From: Sphaerospermopsis sp. SIO1G1
GTDB taxonomy: Bacteria > Cyanobacteriota > Cyanobacteriia > Cyanobacteriales > Nostocaceae
DNA length: 56,405 nucleotides
Assembly: GCA_010672785.1 (NCBI GenBank)
Contig: JAAHFX010000016.1
Coordinates: 1 to 56,405, forward strand
Direction of reading: 5' to 3'
The notes below the pieces were generated by a model, which was given only the letters and a program-made list of their open reading frames with translations, had not been told where the DNA came from and searched no databases. Shown here piece after piece: positions 17,973 through 27,366 of the stretch. Position 1 is the first letter of the stretch, and the number at the start of each line of letters is the position of its first letter. Made by a program: the position numbers and the translations under genes.

Positions 17973-18914
17973 CTATAAAACTAACTCAGATGAAGAAGGT
18001 TGAATTTGGATTTCAACAGAAGGGATCTCTGTTGATGATGGAAAAGGTAAGGGTGTGTTTGGGGTTGAGGAAGGTAATGATTCTGAAGAAGGAGGAGCAG
18101 TTTCTCTTGATGTGTTAGTTCCAGGCAAAAACCGAGGAGCAATGTTAGCAAATATTCCCATAGGAACGGACCAACTATATTTACTCATTTGTTTCTGTTC
18201 TCTTATACTTGCAAAAGTACCATCAAGAAAAACATAAGGATTACCCCAAAGTGGATATTGGTGCATTCCATTGATACCTACAACTTCACCTTGGGTATTG
18301 AATAATGGCCCACCACTCATTCCTTTGGCGATCGCAGTAGTGCAACCTATTTGATATCCACCCTGAATAGCTTGAGTGGGAATCAGGGCAACTTTTCCAC
18401 TTATAAACACAAACTTCTCAGGCTGCGAAGGATCATCTTGAATCGGATAGCCAGACGCAAAGATCAAATTCCCTACTTTTGGCATTTTAGGAGAAAGGGG
18501 TGCTATCTTATACTTCACCGGGCTAGTGAATTGAAGTAAACCCAAGTCAAACTTAGATATAGAAACATCTTGCAATTGATTTGCTTGATAAATTTTCCCA
18601 TCAGCCGTCTCGATATGATAGTGATTTCCAGCTGTAAGGACGTGTTGATTAGTGAGAACTGTATAAGTTCGACCTTGCCGATGAATTATAATCCCTGATC
18701 CCCAATTATCTCCCAGCAAAACTTTGACAGTGATTGATTTTGCTAGGGTTTTAATTGTCTGTGGTAGCAGTGATTTTTCTGAGTCAATCATTTTAGACTC
18801 GACTTGCTGTGGAGACGTAGGCAACTTTATATCGGTCTTTGCCTGCATCGGCACAGTGCTTACTATAAACATATTACTTACCGATATGATAAGCAAGCCT
18901 AAATACTGCTTCAT
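17973..18914 (-). CDS. exported trypsin-like serine protease (first of pair)
   Basis: A 313-aa protease with a signal peptide (residues 3-25). The triad is His91 in LTNQHVL, Asp123 in KFDLGLLQF and Ser200 in GMSGGPL. Cys191 lies shortly before the serine. The C-terminal 50 residues are Pro/Ser-rich and look disordered. It shares the fold and the GGYQ substrate-pocket region with its downstream neighbour, consistent with an old tandem duplication, though similarity outside the motifs is low. It is 34 bp after the COP23 gene. The two proteases could act on each other or on the FecR-like protein encoded in the converging operon; this is inference. Confidence 0.9.
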   Translation of the reverse strand: MKQYLGLLIISVSNMFIVSTVPMQAKTDIKLPTSPQQVESKMIDSEKSLLPQTIKTLAKSITVKVLLGDNWGSGIIIHRQGRTYTVLTNQHVLTAGNHYHIETADGKIYQANQLQDVSISKFDLGLLQFTSPVKYKIAPLSPKMPKVGNLIFASGYPIQDDPSQPEKFVFISGKVALIPTQAIQGGYQIGCTTAIAKGMSGGPLFNTQGEVVGINGMHQYPLWGNPYVFLDGTFASIREQKQMSKYSWSVPMGIFANIAPRFLPGTNTSRETAPPSSESLPSSTPNTPLPFPSSTEIPSVEIQIQPSSSELVL

Positions 18915-18948
18915 AGCATTCTATACTCAGATAAGTAGAATAATATAT

Positions 18949-19533
18949 TTACCAAAGTAAGCCTTCATTAGTTGGTTGTTGATTTTGACTTCCTGGAGAA
19001 GTACTGGGGGTTACTTCTGGTAGTGGACTGGTATCAACTGGACGATTATCCAATAATTCTTGAAAGTTAATGTAAGGACGTGATGAACTTTGTTGAATAG
19101 GGCCAGAGGCACCAGAACGAATATCAAATAATTGTTGAATTACTCGACTTGCACGATCTTTTGGACGTAATGTAAGCAGTAATCCTTGACATCTTCCACC
19201 AAGGCTTGAACTGACACAAACAACAGGTTGACCATTCATGATTCCAGCAGTAATGTATTCTAATTTTCCGTTGCTATGATAGGTTTGGAGACGACTGGCT
19301 ACCTCATCGCAACGACGCTGTGGCGTGTATCCTGATCTACTAAAATAATTTGACTTCCAACGAACTACAGGCACATTTCCTCTTGGGGTTGAGGCATAAG
19401 TTACAGGAACTCCTTGGTTACTACCACAGAAAAATCTAGTGGAGTTTGCTGTTGCAGGTGCATTGTGGAGAGATACTGCACTAAGCATAATCACTCCACT
19501 GGATAATAGCAATGTTAGGGATTTTTTTTTCAT
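18949..19533 (-). CDS. exported COP23-domain protein
   Basis: A 194-aa protein with a signal peptide (residues 2-29) and a COP23 domain at about 33-145: FFCGSNQGVPVTYAST, RRCDEVASRLQ, ITAGIMNGQPVVCV and LLTLRPKDRA. The name comes from a 23-kDa circadian oscillating protein of unicellular cyanobacteria; its function is unknown. Four cysteines (in FCG, RRC, VVC and GRC) probably form two disulfides, fitting an exported protein. The C-terminus is a Pro/Ser-rich tail. It is the first gene of the operon with two exported trypsin-like proteases. COP23 domains are often found beside such proteases in filamentous cyanobacteria, so it may be their partner or substrate. Confidence 0.85.
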   Translation of the reverse strand: MKKKSLTLLLSSGVIMLSAVSLHNAPATANSTRFFCGSNQGVPVTYASTPRGNVPVVRWKSNYFSRSGYTPQRRCDEVASRLQTYHSNGKLEYITAGIMNGQPVVCVSSSLGGRCQGLLLTLRPKDRASRVIQQLFDIRSGASGPIQQSSSRPYINFQELLDNRPVDTSPLPEVTPSTSPGSQNQQPTNEGLLW

Positions 19534-19872
19534 GGTAGGAAAATTTTGTTTTGAGATTTGACAAAAATAGACGGTTGTAGGGTGTAAATTCTGCTTCCCA
19601 TAATTTTTACCCTACAGATAGTCTCTTACTTTCACTATTGTGGTACTTCTTAGTACCTTCTATATAATAACAACTCTATCTAAATCTGAGTAGACTGTAG
19701 AATATGAAATAAAGACTCTTCACAATCAGAACTTACGCATAAGTCACGAAAAATATAGGTTTGGGATTGCTTACCTTTGCTCATAATAAAGAAAATACCT
19801 TCCTAATCCTTACGTATTTTGTAAAAATTTTTACTTATTTTGTTCTGATTTCGGGTTAAAGATTAAGTATGA
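19534..19872. other. 339-bp divergent intergenic region
   Basis: Lies between the COP23 operon (minus) and the helicase operon (plus), so it holds both promoters. The only structure recognised is the dispersed repeat at 19727-19810. Confidence 0.6.
19727..19810 (+). repeat. dispersed ~85-bp repeat, copy B (upstream of helicase operon)
   Basis: Starts CAGAACTTACGCATAAGT (with a short palindrome ACTTACGCATAAGT) and contains GTTTGGGATTGCTTAC and AAGAAAATACC. Same orientation as copy A at 11876-11960; together they bracket the nSTAND/protease island. Confidence 0.6.
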
Positions 19873-22800
19873 ATGAGAGAAAATTTGAATATCAGTCGAC
19901 GTAAAAATGCAATATTAATTATGCCAAGAAAAGCAAAAACTGAAACCTGGGGTTACACCTTAATAAATTCTACAATTGATAACTTAATTCGTCACTTTGA
20001 AGGACAAAATGCTACTAGAGCATATTCAGATTTTCGGGAAAAAAAAGAACGCGCTCATGAATTAATTTTTGAATGTGTAGGTAAAAAACCTGTACTTTTT
20101 TATTTGCGTCGTCAAGGTGCAGGAAAAGATCAAGGGGAAGAAATTTTAGATTTAACTCTTGCTACAGATAACAGTCAATTTCCACTCCCAAAACGTCTCC
20201 AAGAACTGAAAAAAACCTTGGGTATGAAAGCAGCAATTAAAAAGAATGGTAATGGGGGTCTAAAAATTTTATCAGTTTATTTATTACCACCTGCACGGGG
20301 AAATGATGATGCTTATTCTTTACCTTTTTGTTTACAATTAATTCCTAATTCCTATGAAGTAATTAATATTCCCCCCAAGCAAATAGTAGACATAATGAGA
20401 ATGCCTATTTGTGGTAATCATATTCCTACAGATGAACAGTTACAAGCTTGGAAAGCATTTTTAAAAGTAGAAGAAAGAATAGCTAAGTCTCGACAATTTT
20501 GTGTGAGATTTGTGAATTTAAGATATTATCCTCATAAAAAAGAAGCTACAGTCAAAATCAACCTTGAATCAGCAATTTTGGATGGTGATAGTAATAATTA
20601 TTTAGAAGAAAATGATTTTTGGTTACGGGTTAAAAATGCTAAAAATCAAGACATTAAATTTTCTGATTCCACTCCCACCGACAAAAACCGTTATACCAGT
20701 CGTCAACTTGGAAGCATTAACAAAATAGACCTAAAAAATCTCCTGATTAATATTAAAATAGACAGGGATTTGATAGAATATATCAACAATGGCAATTATC
20801 AATTACCAAATCAAGGATATTTATTTTTTGATGCACTTGGTGATATTAAACAAATTGAACGCAAAGAAAAAGCACTAGAACAATTAAAACAAGGACGTAC
20901 TCAAAACCCTTATCTAGGAGATTTTCTGTTTGATGCTTCCCAAGCTAGAGCAGTTAAGAAAACTATTACACTCCCACCACAGGATTTATTATTATCTGCT
21001 GCAAACCCCGGACAAAAAACAGCAGTTGAAAAAGTTTTATCAGCAGAAGATTTAGTATTAATTCAAGGGCCACCAGGTACTGGTAAAACAACAGTAATTG
21101 CCGAAATTTGTTATCAAATTGCTTTACGTGGAGGAAGAACTTTAATTACATCTCAAGCTAATTTAGCAGTAGATAATGCTTTAAGTAGATTGGTTCATAA
21201 CCCAGTTATTCGTGCAATTAGAAAAGGAAAAGCGGAAAGGGTAGGAGAAGAAGGACAAGCTTTTTTAGAAGATCAAGTAATTAATAATTGGTTAGATAAA
21301 ACTGCGAATTACTGTGAAAATAATCTGATTCAACGTCAAAATAATATTACTATTATAAATGATTTATTACAATTAAATCAGCGATTTACAGATTATTTAT
21401 TATCGGAAACAGAGTTTCATAAACAACAAGAGAAGTTAAAAGTAGAACAAGAACAATTAGAATCACTATCTGCAACTGCATCTATTCAATATCAGGAATT
21501 ACTAAACCAACAAAAGACAATTTCTGAATTGAGTAAAGAGCTAAAGAAAATACTCAAAAAACCTGAAAATATTGATTGGGATGATACAAAAATTAAAGCA
21601 TTTTTACCCCTTCTACAACCTTATACTCAAGGAAATAAAGTAGTAGAAGAATTTCATGAGAATGTTTGTGTAGTTGTCAAATATGTAGATGAGTTAGGTT
21701 TTATCCGTCCTGAACGTGGTGTGTTTGGTTTAACAATTTGGTTACAAGAAATAGTAGTTCCAGTAATAACTGAATTAAAAGCAGTGTTTAAAAATGCGGA
21801 TAATGCAGTTTTGGAAATAGAAAAATTAGTGACTCTAGTTGAAACATTTAAAGCAGATTCTCAGCATTTACAAAAACTACAATCAGAATACCAAAAAAAT
21901 GTCAACCAAGAACAAAATTTACTCCCAAACATCAAAATTTGGGAGAACCGTAAACGAGAAATTGATTATATTATTGAAGCGGTGAAAGAATGGAAAATTA
22001 CCGCAGATCAACATCTTTATCAAGTGATTAGAGAATGTCAGCAAAATAATTTACCATTGACAGAAAATGCTTTAGATTTACCTCTAGGTTTATTAATGTT
22101 TGCTAATAATTTAAACTTGACTATAGTTCCCAAAAATTATGACTTGACAATTCCAGCATGGGAAACTATCAAAAAATCAATTGTGTATGAAATTGATGGT
22201 AAATTTAGTGATAGACAGGGTAAAAAACATCATTTTAGTTATTTTTTACAACAAACATTAAGTCAAATTCCCCTAGTTTTAGAAAAAAGCGATCGCACAA
22301 AATGGCAAGAATTTGATCAACAATTTGCAAACTATCAATTACTAACTAGCAAGCAACGTCAAGCTTTAGTGGAAACTACCCAAGATTTTATGATCAATCT
22401 TCAAGTAAAATATGGCAAAGCTTTTGATTTTCAAAATACTCACTCTACCATAGAGAGAATTTGCCAAGATTTAAAAACTACAATTCTTGACAATGCAAGG
22501 AAATGTGTTGGTAAACTCAAAGCGGAAGCAGAACAACAACTAAGTATCTTAAATATTCAACAACAACAGTTAAACACAGAACCTAACCATGAAGTGAATG
22601 AAGAACAAATCTTATTAATACAAACTCAAGTTGAAAAAGCTAGTCAAAATGCTAATGCTCAACTTGAAAAAGTCATCAATATTTTAGAATCCATTCATAA
22701 ACAACCAGATAATTTACCCAAATTACATCAATTAATTCAGGAATATTTAGATAAACCATCAAAAATCTGGGACAATCATCCAGAATTTAGTCATAAAATC

Positions 22801-24234
22801 AAGCATTGGCAAAATTGTATCCATCAGATTGATCATCTTACCTCTACTCTCAATGCTGTTGCTGTTTTAGAAAATATCCAAACTATTTTAAAACAAGAAT
22901 CTTCAGTAATTAAAAAATCAACTACTAAATTAGTCAAAAATATTGAATCTTATCAAAACCAACTACAAACAATACTCCAATCTTTCAAATCTCAGCTTCC
23001 TGAACAATTAATCATAGAAAGAAGTTGGTGGAATGAAACTTGGCAAAAAATACCAGTACATTTACAAATAGCAAATCCCCACAATGATATTTTTGATTTA
23101 GAATTTTTACACAAAATCAAAACACAATTTTCTACCTGGGAGCAGCAACTCCAATCATCACATATCTACTTACAAAAATATCAAAACTTTATCCAAGATT
23201 GGATTACAAAAATCCGTCAACCTTCAGAAAGAGATAGTCATGATTTACGACAAATTTATTTAGATCATGCTAACGTCGTCGGTATCACCTGTGTTCAAGC
23301 TGCAAATTATAACTTTTCGGAAGAGTTTAAATATTTTGATGTGGTGATTATAGACGAAGTTAGTAAATGCACACCCCCAGAACTACTTATACCAGCTTTA
23401 AAAGCCAAAAAATTAGTTATGGTAGGAGATCATCAACAACTCCCCCCCATGTTGGATACTAACACCGTTGCAGAAGTTGCAAAAAACCTGGGTAATACTA
23501 GAGGAGAAATCAAGTTCTTAGAAGCATCATTATTCAAATCCCAGTTTGAAACTGCCGATCCTAGTATTAAGCAAATGCTAACTATTCAATATCGAATGCA
23601 CCCTAATATTATGGGAGCAATTAATCAATTTTATCACAATAAATTAGAATGTGGACTATTAAAACCTGACTATCAACGCGCTCATAATTTAGCCGATCAA
23701 ATTATTCAACCTAAACATCATTTATTATGGATTAAAACTCCACCAGAAGAGAAATTTACAGAACAAAAACAAGGAACATCATTTTTTAACATTTCAGAAA
23801 TTGAAATCATTACCCAAATATGTCAAAATTTGGAAAATACTTGGAGTCATAAAATTCTTCAAGGTGAACCAAAAAAAGAAATAGCAGTCATTACATTTTA
23901 TGGCGCTCAACTGCAAAAAATTGATGAACGTTTACAACCAGATATTTTCCCATCTTTACAGATTAGAACCGGAACAGTAGATAGATTTCAAGGGATGGAA
24001 CGACCTATAGTTATTGTGAGTATGGTAAGAAATAATTCTCAAGGTGATGTCGGTTTTGCTAATAAACCTGAACGGGTAAATGTTGCTTTTTCTCGCGCTC
24101 AAGAATTATTAGTAATTGTTGGTTGTCATCAACTATTTACTAGTAAATCAGGGATGGTAGGGAAAATGTATTCCCAAGTTGCCAAAGTTGTTCATGAACA
24201 TGGTGGATTTATTGATGTTTCCTGCTTCTATTAA
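19873..24234 (+). CDS. UPF1/DNA2-type superfamily 1 helicase with long coiled-coil insertion
   Basis: A 1453-aa helicase. Walker A is GPPGTGKT at 399-406; motif II is IIDEVSK with Asp1161-Glu1162; then VGDHQQLPP near 1190, QYRMHPN near 1240, TVDRFQGME near 1370 and NVAFSRAQELL near 1403. These are the SF1B motifs of the UPF1/DNA2/SEN1 group, so ATP-driven unwinding of DNA or RNA is expected. About 700 residues between motifs Ia and II are mainly coiled coil, far longer than the insertions of typical relatives. The first 330 residues match no domain I know, and I see no nuclease or HKD motif. The second ATG at 19921 (MPRKAKTETWGY) may be the true start. The downstream gene overlaps its end. 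Confidence 0.9.
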   Translation: MRENLNISRRKNAILIMPRKAKTETWGYTLINSTIDNLIRHFEGQNATRAYSDFREKKERAHELIFECVGKKPVLFYLRRQGAGKDQGEEILDLTLATDNSQFPLPKRLQELKKTLGMKAAIKKNGNGGLKILSVYLLPPARGNDDAYSLPFCLQLIPNSYEVINIPPKQIVDIMRMPICGNHIPTDEQLQAWKAFLKVEERIAKSRQFCVRFVNLRYYPHKKEATVKINLESAILDGDSNNYLEENDFWLRVKNAKNQDIKFSDSTPTDKNRYTSRQLGSINKIDLKNLLINIKIDRDLIEYINNGNYQLPNQGYLFFDALGDIKQIERKEKALEQLKQGRTQNPYLGDFLFDASQARAVKKTITLPPQDLLLSAANPGQKTAVEKVLSAEDLVLIQGPPGTGKTTVIAEICYQIALRGGRTLITSQANLAVDNALSRLVHNPVIRAIRKGKAERVGEEGQAFLEDQVINNWLDKTANYCENNLIQRQNNITIINDLLQLNQRFTDYLLSETEFHKQQEKLKVEQEQLESLSATASIQYQELLNQQKTISELSKELKKILKKPENIDWDDTKIKAFLPLLQPYTQGNKVVEEFHENVCVVVKYVDELGFIRPERGVFGLTIWLQEIVVPVITELKAVFKNADNAVLEIEKLVTLVETFKADSQHLQKLQSEYQKNVNQEQNLLPNIKIWENRKREIDYIIEAVKEWKITADQHLYQVIRECQQNNLPLTENALDLPLGLLMFANNLNLTIVPKNYDLTIPAWETIKKSIVYEIDGKFSDRQGKKHHFSYFLQQTLSQIPLVLEKSDRTKWQEFDQQFANYQLLTSKQRQALVETTQDFMINLQVKYGKAFDFQNTHSTIERICQDLKTTILDNARKCVGKLKAEAEQQLSILNIQQQQLNTEPNHEVNEEQILLIQTQVEKASQNANAQLEKVINILESIHKQPDNLPKLHQLIQEYLDKPSKIWDNHPEFSHKIKHWQNCIHQIDHLTSTLNAVAVLENIQTILKQESSVIKKSTTKLVKNIESYQNQLQTILQSFKSQLPEQLIIERSWWNETWQKIPVHLQIANPHNDIFDLEFLHKIKTQFSTWEQQLQSSHIYLQKYQNFIQDWITKIRQPSERDSHDLRQIYLDHANVVGITCVQAANYNFSEEFKYFDVVIIDEVSKCTPPELLIPALKAKKLVMVGDHQQLPPMLDTNTVAEVAKNLGNTRGEIKFLEASLFKSQFETADPSIKQMLTIQYRMHPNIMGAINQFYHNKLECGLLKPDYQRAHNLADQIIQPKHHLLWIKTPPEEKFTEQKQGTSFFNISEIEIITQICQNLENTWSHKILQGEPKKEIAVITFYGAQLQKIDERLQPDIFPSLQIRTGTVDRFQGMERPIVIVSMVRNNSQGDVGFANKPERVNVAFSRAQELLVIVGCHQLFTSKSGMVGKMYSQVAKVVHEHGGFIDVSCFY

Positions 24235-25057
24235 TCGTTATATTGATGATAATCTACAAAATATCGTTGTAGATATAGAAACTAAAAATCATAATTTATT
24301 TGTTTTTTTAGCTCGTCAGTTTCGTTATTTTTGTTACCAAAATCAGGTTGAATTGAAAGTTAAAGAATCTCGTCAATTTAATGTTTTAGAAGAGTTTATT
24401 ATCCGTGCAGGTATAGAGTTTGAATCACCACCAACTCCCACTGAGTTAGCATCTGTATTAGGATTAGATATTATGTTTATCAATAATACTATTGCTAATC
24501 TTCAGTCCTTACAAACTTTATCTTTAGAACCAGTTATTAAAGTGACTGATGAAGGTAATTTATTCTATCAACAAGGTACTGTACCCCAAACTCCTTACTC
24601 AGTCAATGTTTATGCTATAAGTGATTATTTAACAGAAAATTTGACTTTTATCTCTGATGGTTTAGATAATGTTTCTGTGCAATTACCGGAATTAAATAAA
24701 TTTGCTGAGGATGCTATGATAGGTTTTAATTTTGCCAATTGGGAACTGTCTAAAATTCAGAAGATTATTGAAGATTCTGGCTTGAATTTTCATATACCCT
24801 CAGATGGAAAATTAGTTACTGATTTTCAAGTAACATCACCACCTAAGAAGATTTGGCAATCTGTAGATATGCTAGTGATTTTTGATGCTCAAAAGGATAT
24901 ATTCAACATCCAATTACGTCAGGGTGAGAATATCTTGACAACAGCATCTCAAAAATTAAATTCTCTATTACACAAAGATAAAATTGATATTGCAGAATTA
25001 TGTCAATTATCAGATGAAAATATTAAATTAGCACGGACTGAGATCATAAGTACCTGA
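24215..25057 (+). CDS. unknown protein coupled to the helicase, possible winged helix
   Basis: About 280 aa from ATG 24215 (MFPASINRY); a longer start at 24179 exists but overlaps the helicase gene by 56 bases. The chosen start still overlaps by 20 bases, so the two are translationally coupled. Residues 70-130 (PPTPTELASVLGLDIMFINNTIANLQSLQTLSLEPVIKVTDEG, broken into its parts: TELASVLGLD, helix, FINNTIANLQ, helix, then a beta wing) have the pattern of a winged helix-turn-helix. The rest has no recognised domain, no signal peptide and no membrane helix. It is probably a dedicated partner of the helicase, perhaps for nucleic acid recognition. Confidence 0.75.
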   Translation: MFPASINRYIDDNLQNIVVDIETKNHNLFVFLARQFRYFCYQNQVELKVKESRQFNVLEEFIIRAGIEFESPPTPTELASVLGLDIMFINNTIANLQSLQTLSLEPVIKVTDEGNLFYQQGTVPQTPYSVNVYAISDYLTENLTFISDGLDNVSVQLPELNKFAEDAMIGFNFANWELSKIQKIIEDSGLNFHIPSDGKLVTDFQVTSPPKKIWQSVDMLVIFDAQKDIFNIQLRQGENILTTASQKLNSLLHKDKIDIAELCQLSDENIKLARTEIIST

Positions 25058-25110
25058 GCAAAATTAATGTAAGGTTTTCGGAACAAACAAAAATCTCTGT
25101 ATTATTTATC

Positions 25111-25146
25111 TGTTCCCTATTCCCTGTTCCCTGTTCCCTATTCCCT
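25111..25146. repeat. heptad tandem repeat TGTTCCC/TATTCCC, 5 copies
   Basis: Five 7-bp units alternating between TGTTCCC and TATTCCC in the 247-bp gap before gshA. A shorter run of the same heptad lies at about 26462-26483. Confidence 0.9.
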
Positions 25147-25304
25147 CTGGCAAATATAAGATTTATTTTACATGACTACTTAGGTAATCCTGCCATCAGG
25201 AAATAAAATCAAAAAAATAAGCAAAGCAAAGGAAAGTAAATGCAAAAAACCGTTAATTTTGATACAATTTTATCAAAATTAGGAGCGCCAAGGAGCAAAA
25301 TAAA

Positions 25305-26447
25305 GTGGTCTTAACAAAAGGCTTTGAAATAGAAATGTATACTGGCACACCTCAAGGCGAAATAATCGGTCTCTCCGACCAAATTGTTGCGAACTTGCAG
25401 GGGTTTATGCGTGAACCTGATAGTCGTAATGTGGAATACGTAACTCAACCATCTACCAGTTATGAAAATCAATTATGTGCTTTATTGCGTCCTCGTCAAA
25501 AGTTGCGTGCATATTTACAGCGATTAAATAATTACACCTTAATTCCAGGGAGTACCCTTTCCTTGGGTAGTAGCGATCGCTTTTATCGTTCTGATCCTAC
25601 CAACCCTTATCATGATTATATTGAACAAACCTATGGCACAAAGGTAGTTACTGCCAGCGTTCATATTAATATAGGTATTGATAATCCAGAAGTATTGATG
25701 CGTGCTTGTAGAGTTATTCGGATGGAAGCACCTCTGTTTTTGGCGTTAAGTGCCTCTTCTCCGTTCTTGGATGGGCAAGCTACAGGTTATCACTCTACCC
25801 GGTGGGGATTATTCCCGCAAACACCTAGTTATGTACCTTTATTCACCAGCCATAGCCATCACATAGAATGGGTAGAAGCACAGTTAAAAGCAGGGACAAT
25901 GCAAAATGTCCGGCATTTGTGGACATCAGTCAGACCAAATGGCGATCGCCGTCCTTATGATCTTAACCGCCTAGAATTGCGAATTTGTGATTTAGTATCA
26001 GATCCCATTTCTCTATTAGCAATTACCGCTCTATTGGAAGCAAGATTGATACAAATTATTAATAACCCCAATATAGATCCCTTAACTCAAAGCAGCTTTT
26101 CCCCAGAAGAACTCATCGCACTAACAACCAAAAATGAAATAGCAGCAGCCACAAACAGTCTCGACGCTCAATTACAAAATTGGCAAGATGGCAGCAATAT
26201 TTCAGCCAGAGATTGGATTACTCAAATATATCAAGATGTATGGGATATAGCCAAACAGGAAGGTTTTAGATGTTTTCTTTCCCCCCTAGAAAAAATTCTT
26301 TGCGCAGGGAATGAAGCACAACAATGGTTACAACTACACAAAGTTGGTGTTGACACTGCTCGCGTCATCAATCAAGCTATTCAATCAACCCAAGCTTGGG
26401 AGCAGGAACTAGAACATAAATTATTTTGTTCTTCAGCAGTAATTTAA
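25305..26447 (+). CDS. gshA: glutamate-cysteine ligase, cyanobacterial type
   Basis: Catalyses ATP-dependent joining of glutamate and cysteine, the first step of glutathione synthesis. The N-terminus KGFEIEMYTGTPQGEIIGLSD is the hallmark of the cyanobacterial gamma-glutamylcysteine synthetase family, and the length (380 aa) fits it. Further family motifs are REPDSRNVEYVTQPS near 45-60, PGSTLSLGSSDRF near 85 and SVHINIGIDN near 121. The start is GTG at 25305, preceded 9 bases upstream by AAGGAG (25290-25295). It is monocistronic. No regulatory site was recognised. Confidence 0.95.
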   Translation: MVLTKGFEIEMYTGTPQGEIIGLSDQIVANLQGFMREPDSRNVEYVTQPSTSYENQLCALLRPRQKLRAYLQRLNNYTLIPGSTLSLGSSDRFYRSDPTNPYHDYIEQTYGTKVVTASVHINIGIDNPEVLMRACRVIRMEAPLFLALSASSPFLDGQATGYHSTRWGLFPQTPSYVPLFTSHSHHIEWVEAQLKAGTMQNVRHLWTSVRPNGDRRPYDLNRLELRICDLVSDPISLLAITALLEARLIQIINNPNIDPLTQSSFSPEELIALTTKNEIAAATNSLDAQLQNWQDGSNISARDWITQIYQDVWDIAKQEGFRCFLSPLEKILCAGNEAQQWLQLHKVGVDTARVINQAIQSTQAWEQELEHKLFCSSAVI

Positions 26448-26904
26448 GCTGAAATCTTTGTCTGTTCCCTGTTCCCTATTTCCTGACTTCACAGAAATAC
26501 TGTTTTAGCCAACCCTAAATGGGGGTTGCTTAATAAATCTGAGAACTCGACAGGTGAAGGGTTTTAGCTATTTTTGCTTTCAAAAATGCAAGCTTTTACA
26601 ACCTAGGAACTCAAAAACCTTGCATTTAATCCCTGCTTTAAAAGAAAAATTGTTTCCATCCAACTCTTAAAACTTTTCCCTATTCCCTGTTAAGAGTTCC
26701 CGATTCTCCACCAATAACTTTTTTAAGCAACCCCAAATATTAGGTTTTAAAAATCTAATCTTTCCCAGATTTTTACTACCTATTAATAAAACCTATAGGT
26801 TTGTCTCCAGAGGTGGTAAATTGTATCTTAGCCATCAAACTTTTTCCCGCCTTTAAAAATCAAGGTTTTACGTGAATTCTGATTGAATAATTTTTGATTT
26901 TGAT
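26448..26904. other. 457-bp gene-free region with dispersed repeats
   Basis: Contains a short heptad run (about 26462-26483), a dispersed repeat at 26589-26657, and a second TTCCCTGTT run near 26690. No coding frame or RNA gene seen. Confidence 0.6.
26589..26657 (+). repeat. dispersed repeat family 3, copy 1
   Basis: CAAGCTTTTACAACCTAGG, then AACTCAAAAACCTTGCATTTA, matches 51118-51193 on the same strand and 34151-34191 on the opposite strand. Confidence 0.65.
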
Positions 26905-27366
26905 ATGCCCCAGGTAGTTTTAGTCAACCCGCAAATTCCCCCAAATACAGGCAATATAGCCCGTACTTGTGCAGCCACAGGCACAGAATTACATTTAGTC
27001 GGTCCATTGGGATTTGAAATTAGCGATCGCTACCTCAAAAGAGCAGGACTGGATTATTGGCCTTACGTAAAACTACACTATCATCCATCTCCAGAGGCAT
27101 TCAAAATCATTCATCACCAGCGTGGAGGCAAACTATTAGGTTTTAGTGTGCGTGGGACAGAAAACTATACCAAATATCAGTTTCAAGCAAACGATTGGCT
27201 ATTATTTGGTAGCGAAACCAACGGTCTACCAGCTGATATTCTTGCCACTTGTGACTCCACCCTCTATATCCCTATGTATGAACCTGGAGTTCGTAGTCTC
27301 AATTTATCCGTAAGTGTAGCGATTAGTTTGTTTGAATGTAGACGACAGCTTGGTTATTTACAGTAG
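26905..27366 (+). CDS. trmL: tRNA (cytidine/uridine-2'-O-)-methyltransferase TrmL
   Basis: A 153-aa minimalist SPOUT methyltransferase, the exact size of TrmL (YibK). Visible motifs are NTGNIARTCAAT at 13-24 (motif 1), LFGSETNGLP near 97-106 (motif 2) and LNLSVSVAISLFE near 130-142 (motif 3), which form the trefoil knot that binds AdoMet. It methylates the 2'-O of the wobble nucleotide 34 in tRNA-Leu isoacceptors. The gene is single, with no linked partner in the same direction. Confidence 0.95.
   Translation: MPQVVLVNPQIPPNTGNIARTCAATGTELHLVGPLGFEISDRYLKRAGLDYWPYVKLHYHPSPEAFKIIHHQRGGKLLGFSVRGTENYTKYQFQANDWLLFGSETNGLPADILATCDSTLYIPMYEPGVRSLNLSVSVAISLFECRRQLGYLQ

Noticed and set aside
17054..18914. 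HtrA/Deg protease identity for the two exported proteases
   Set aside because: Both have the trypsin triad but neither has a PDZ domain, so I kept the general trypsin-like call.
19873..24234. Mokosh-type defence helicase
   Set aside because: The UPF1-like motifs fit, but I found no HKD phospholipase-type nuclease motif in this protein or its neighbour, so the name is not supported.
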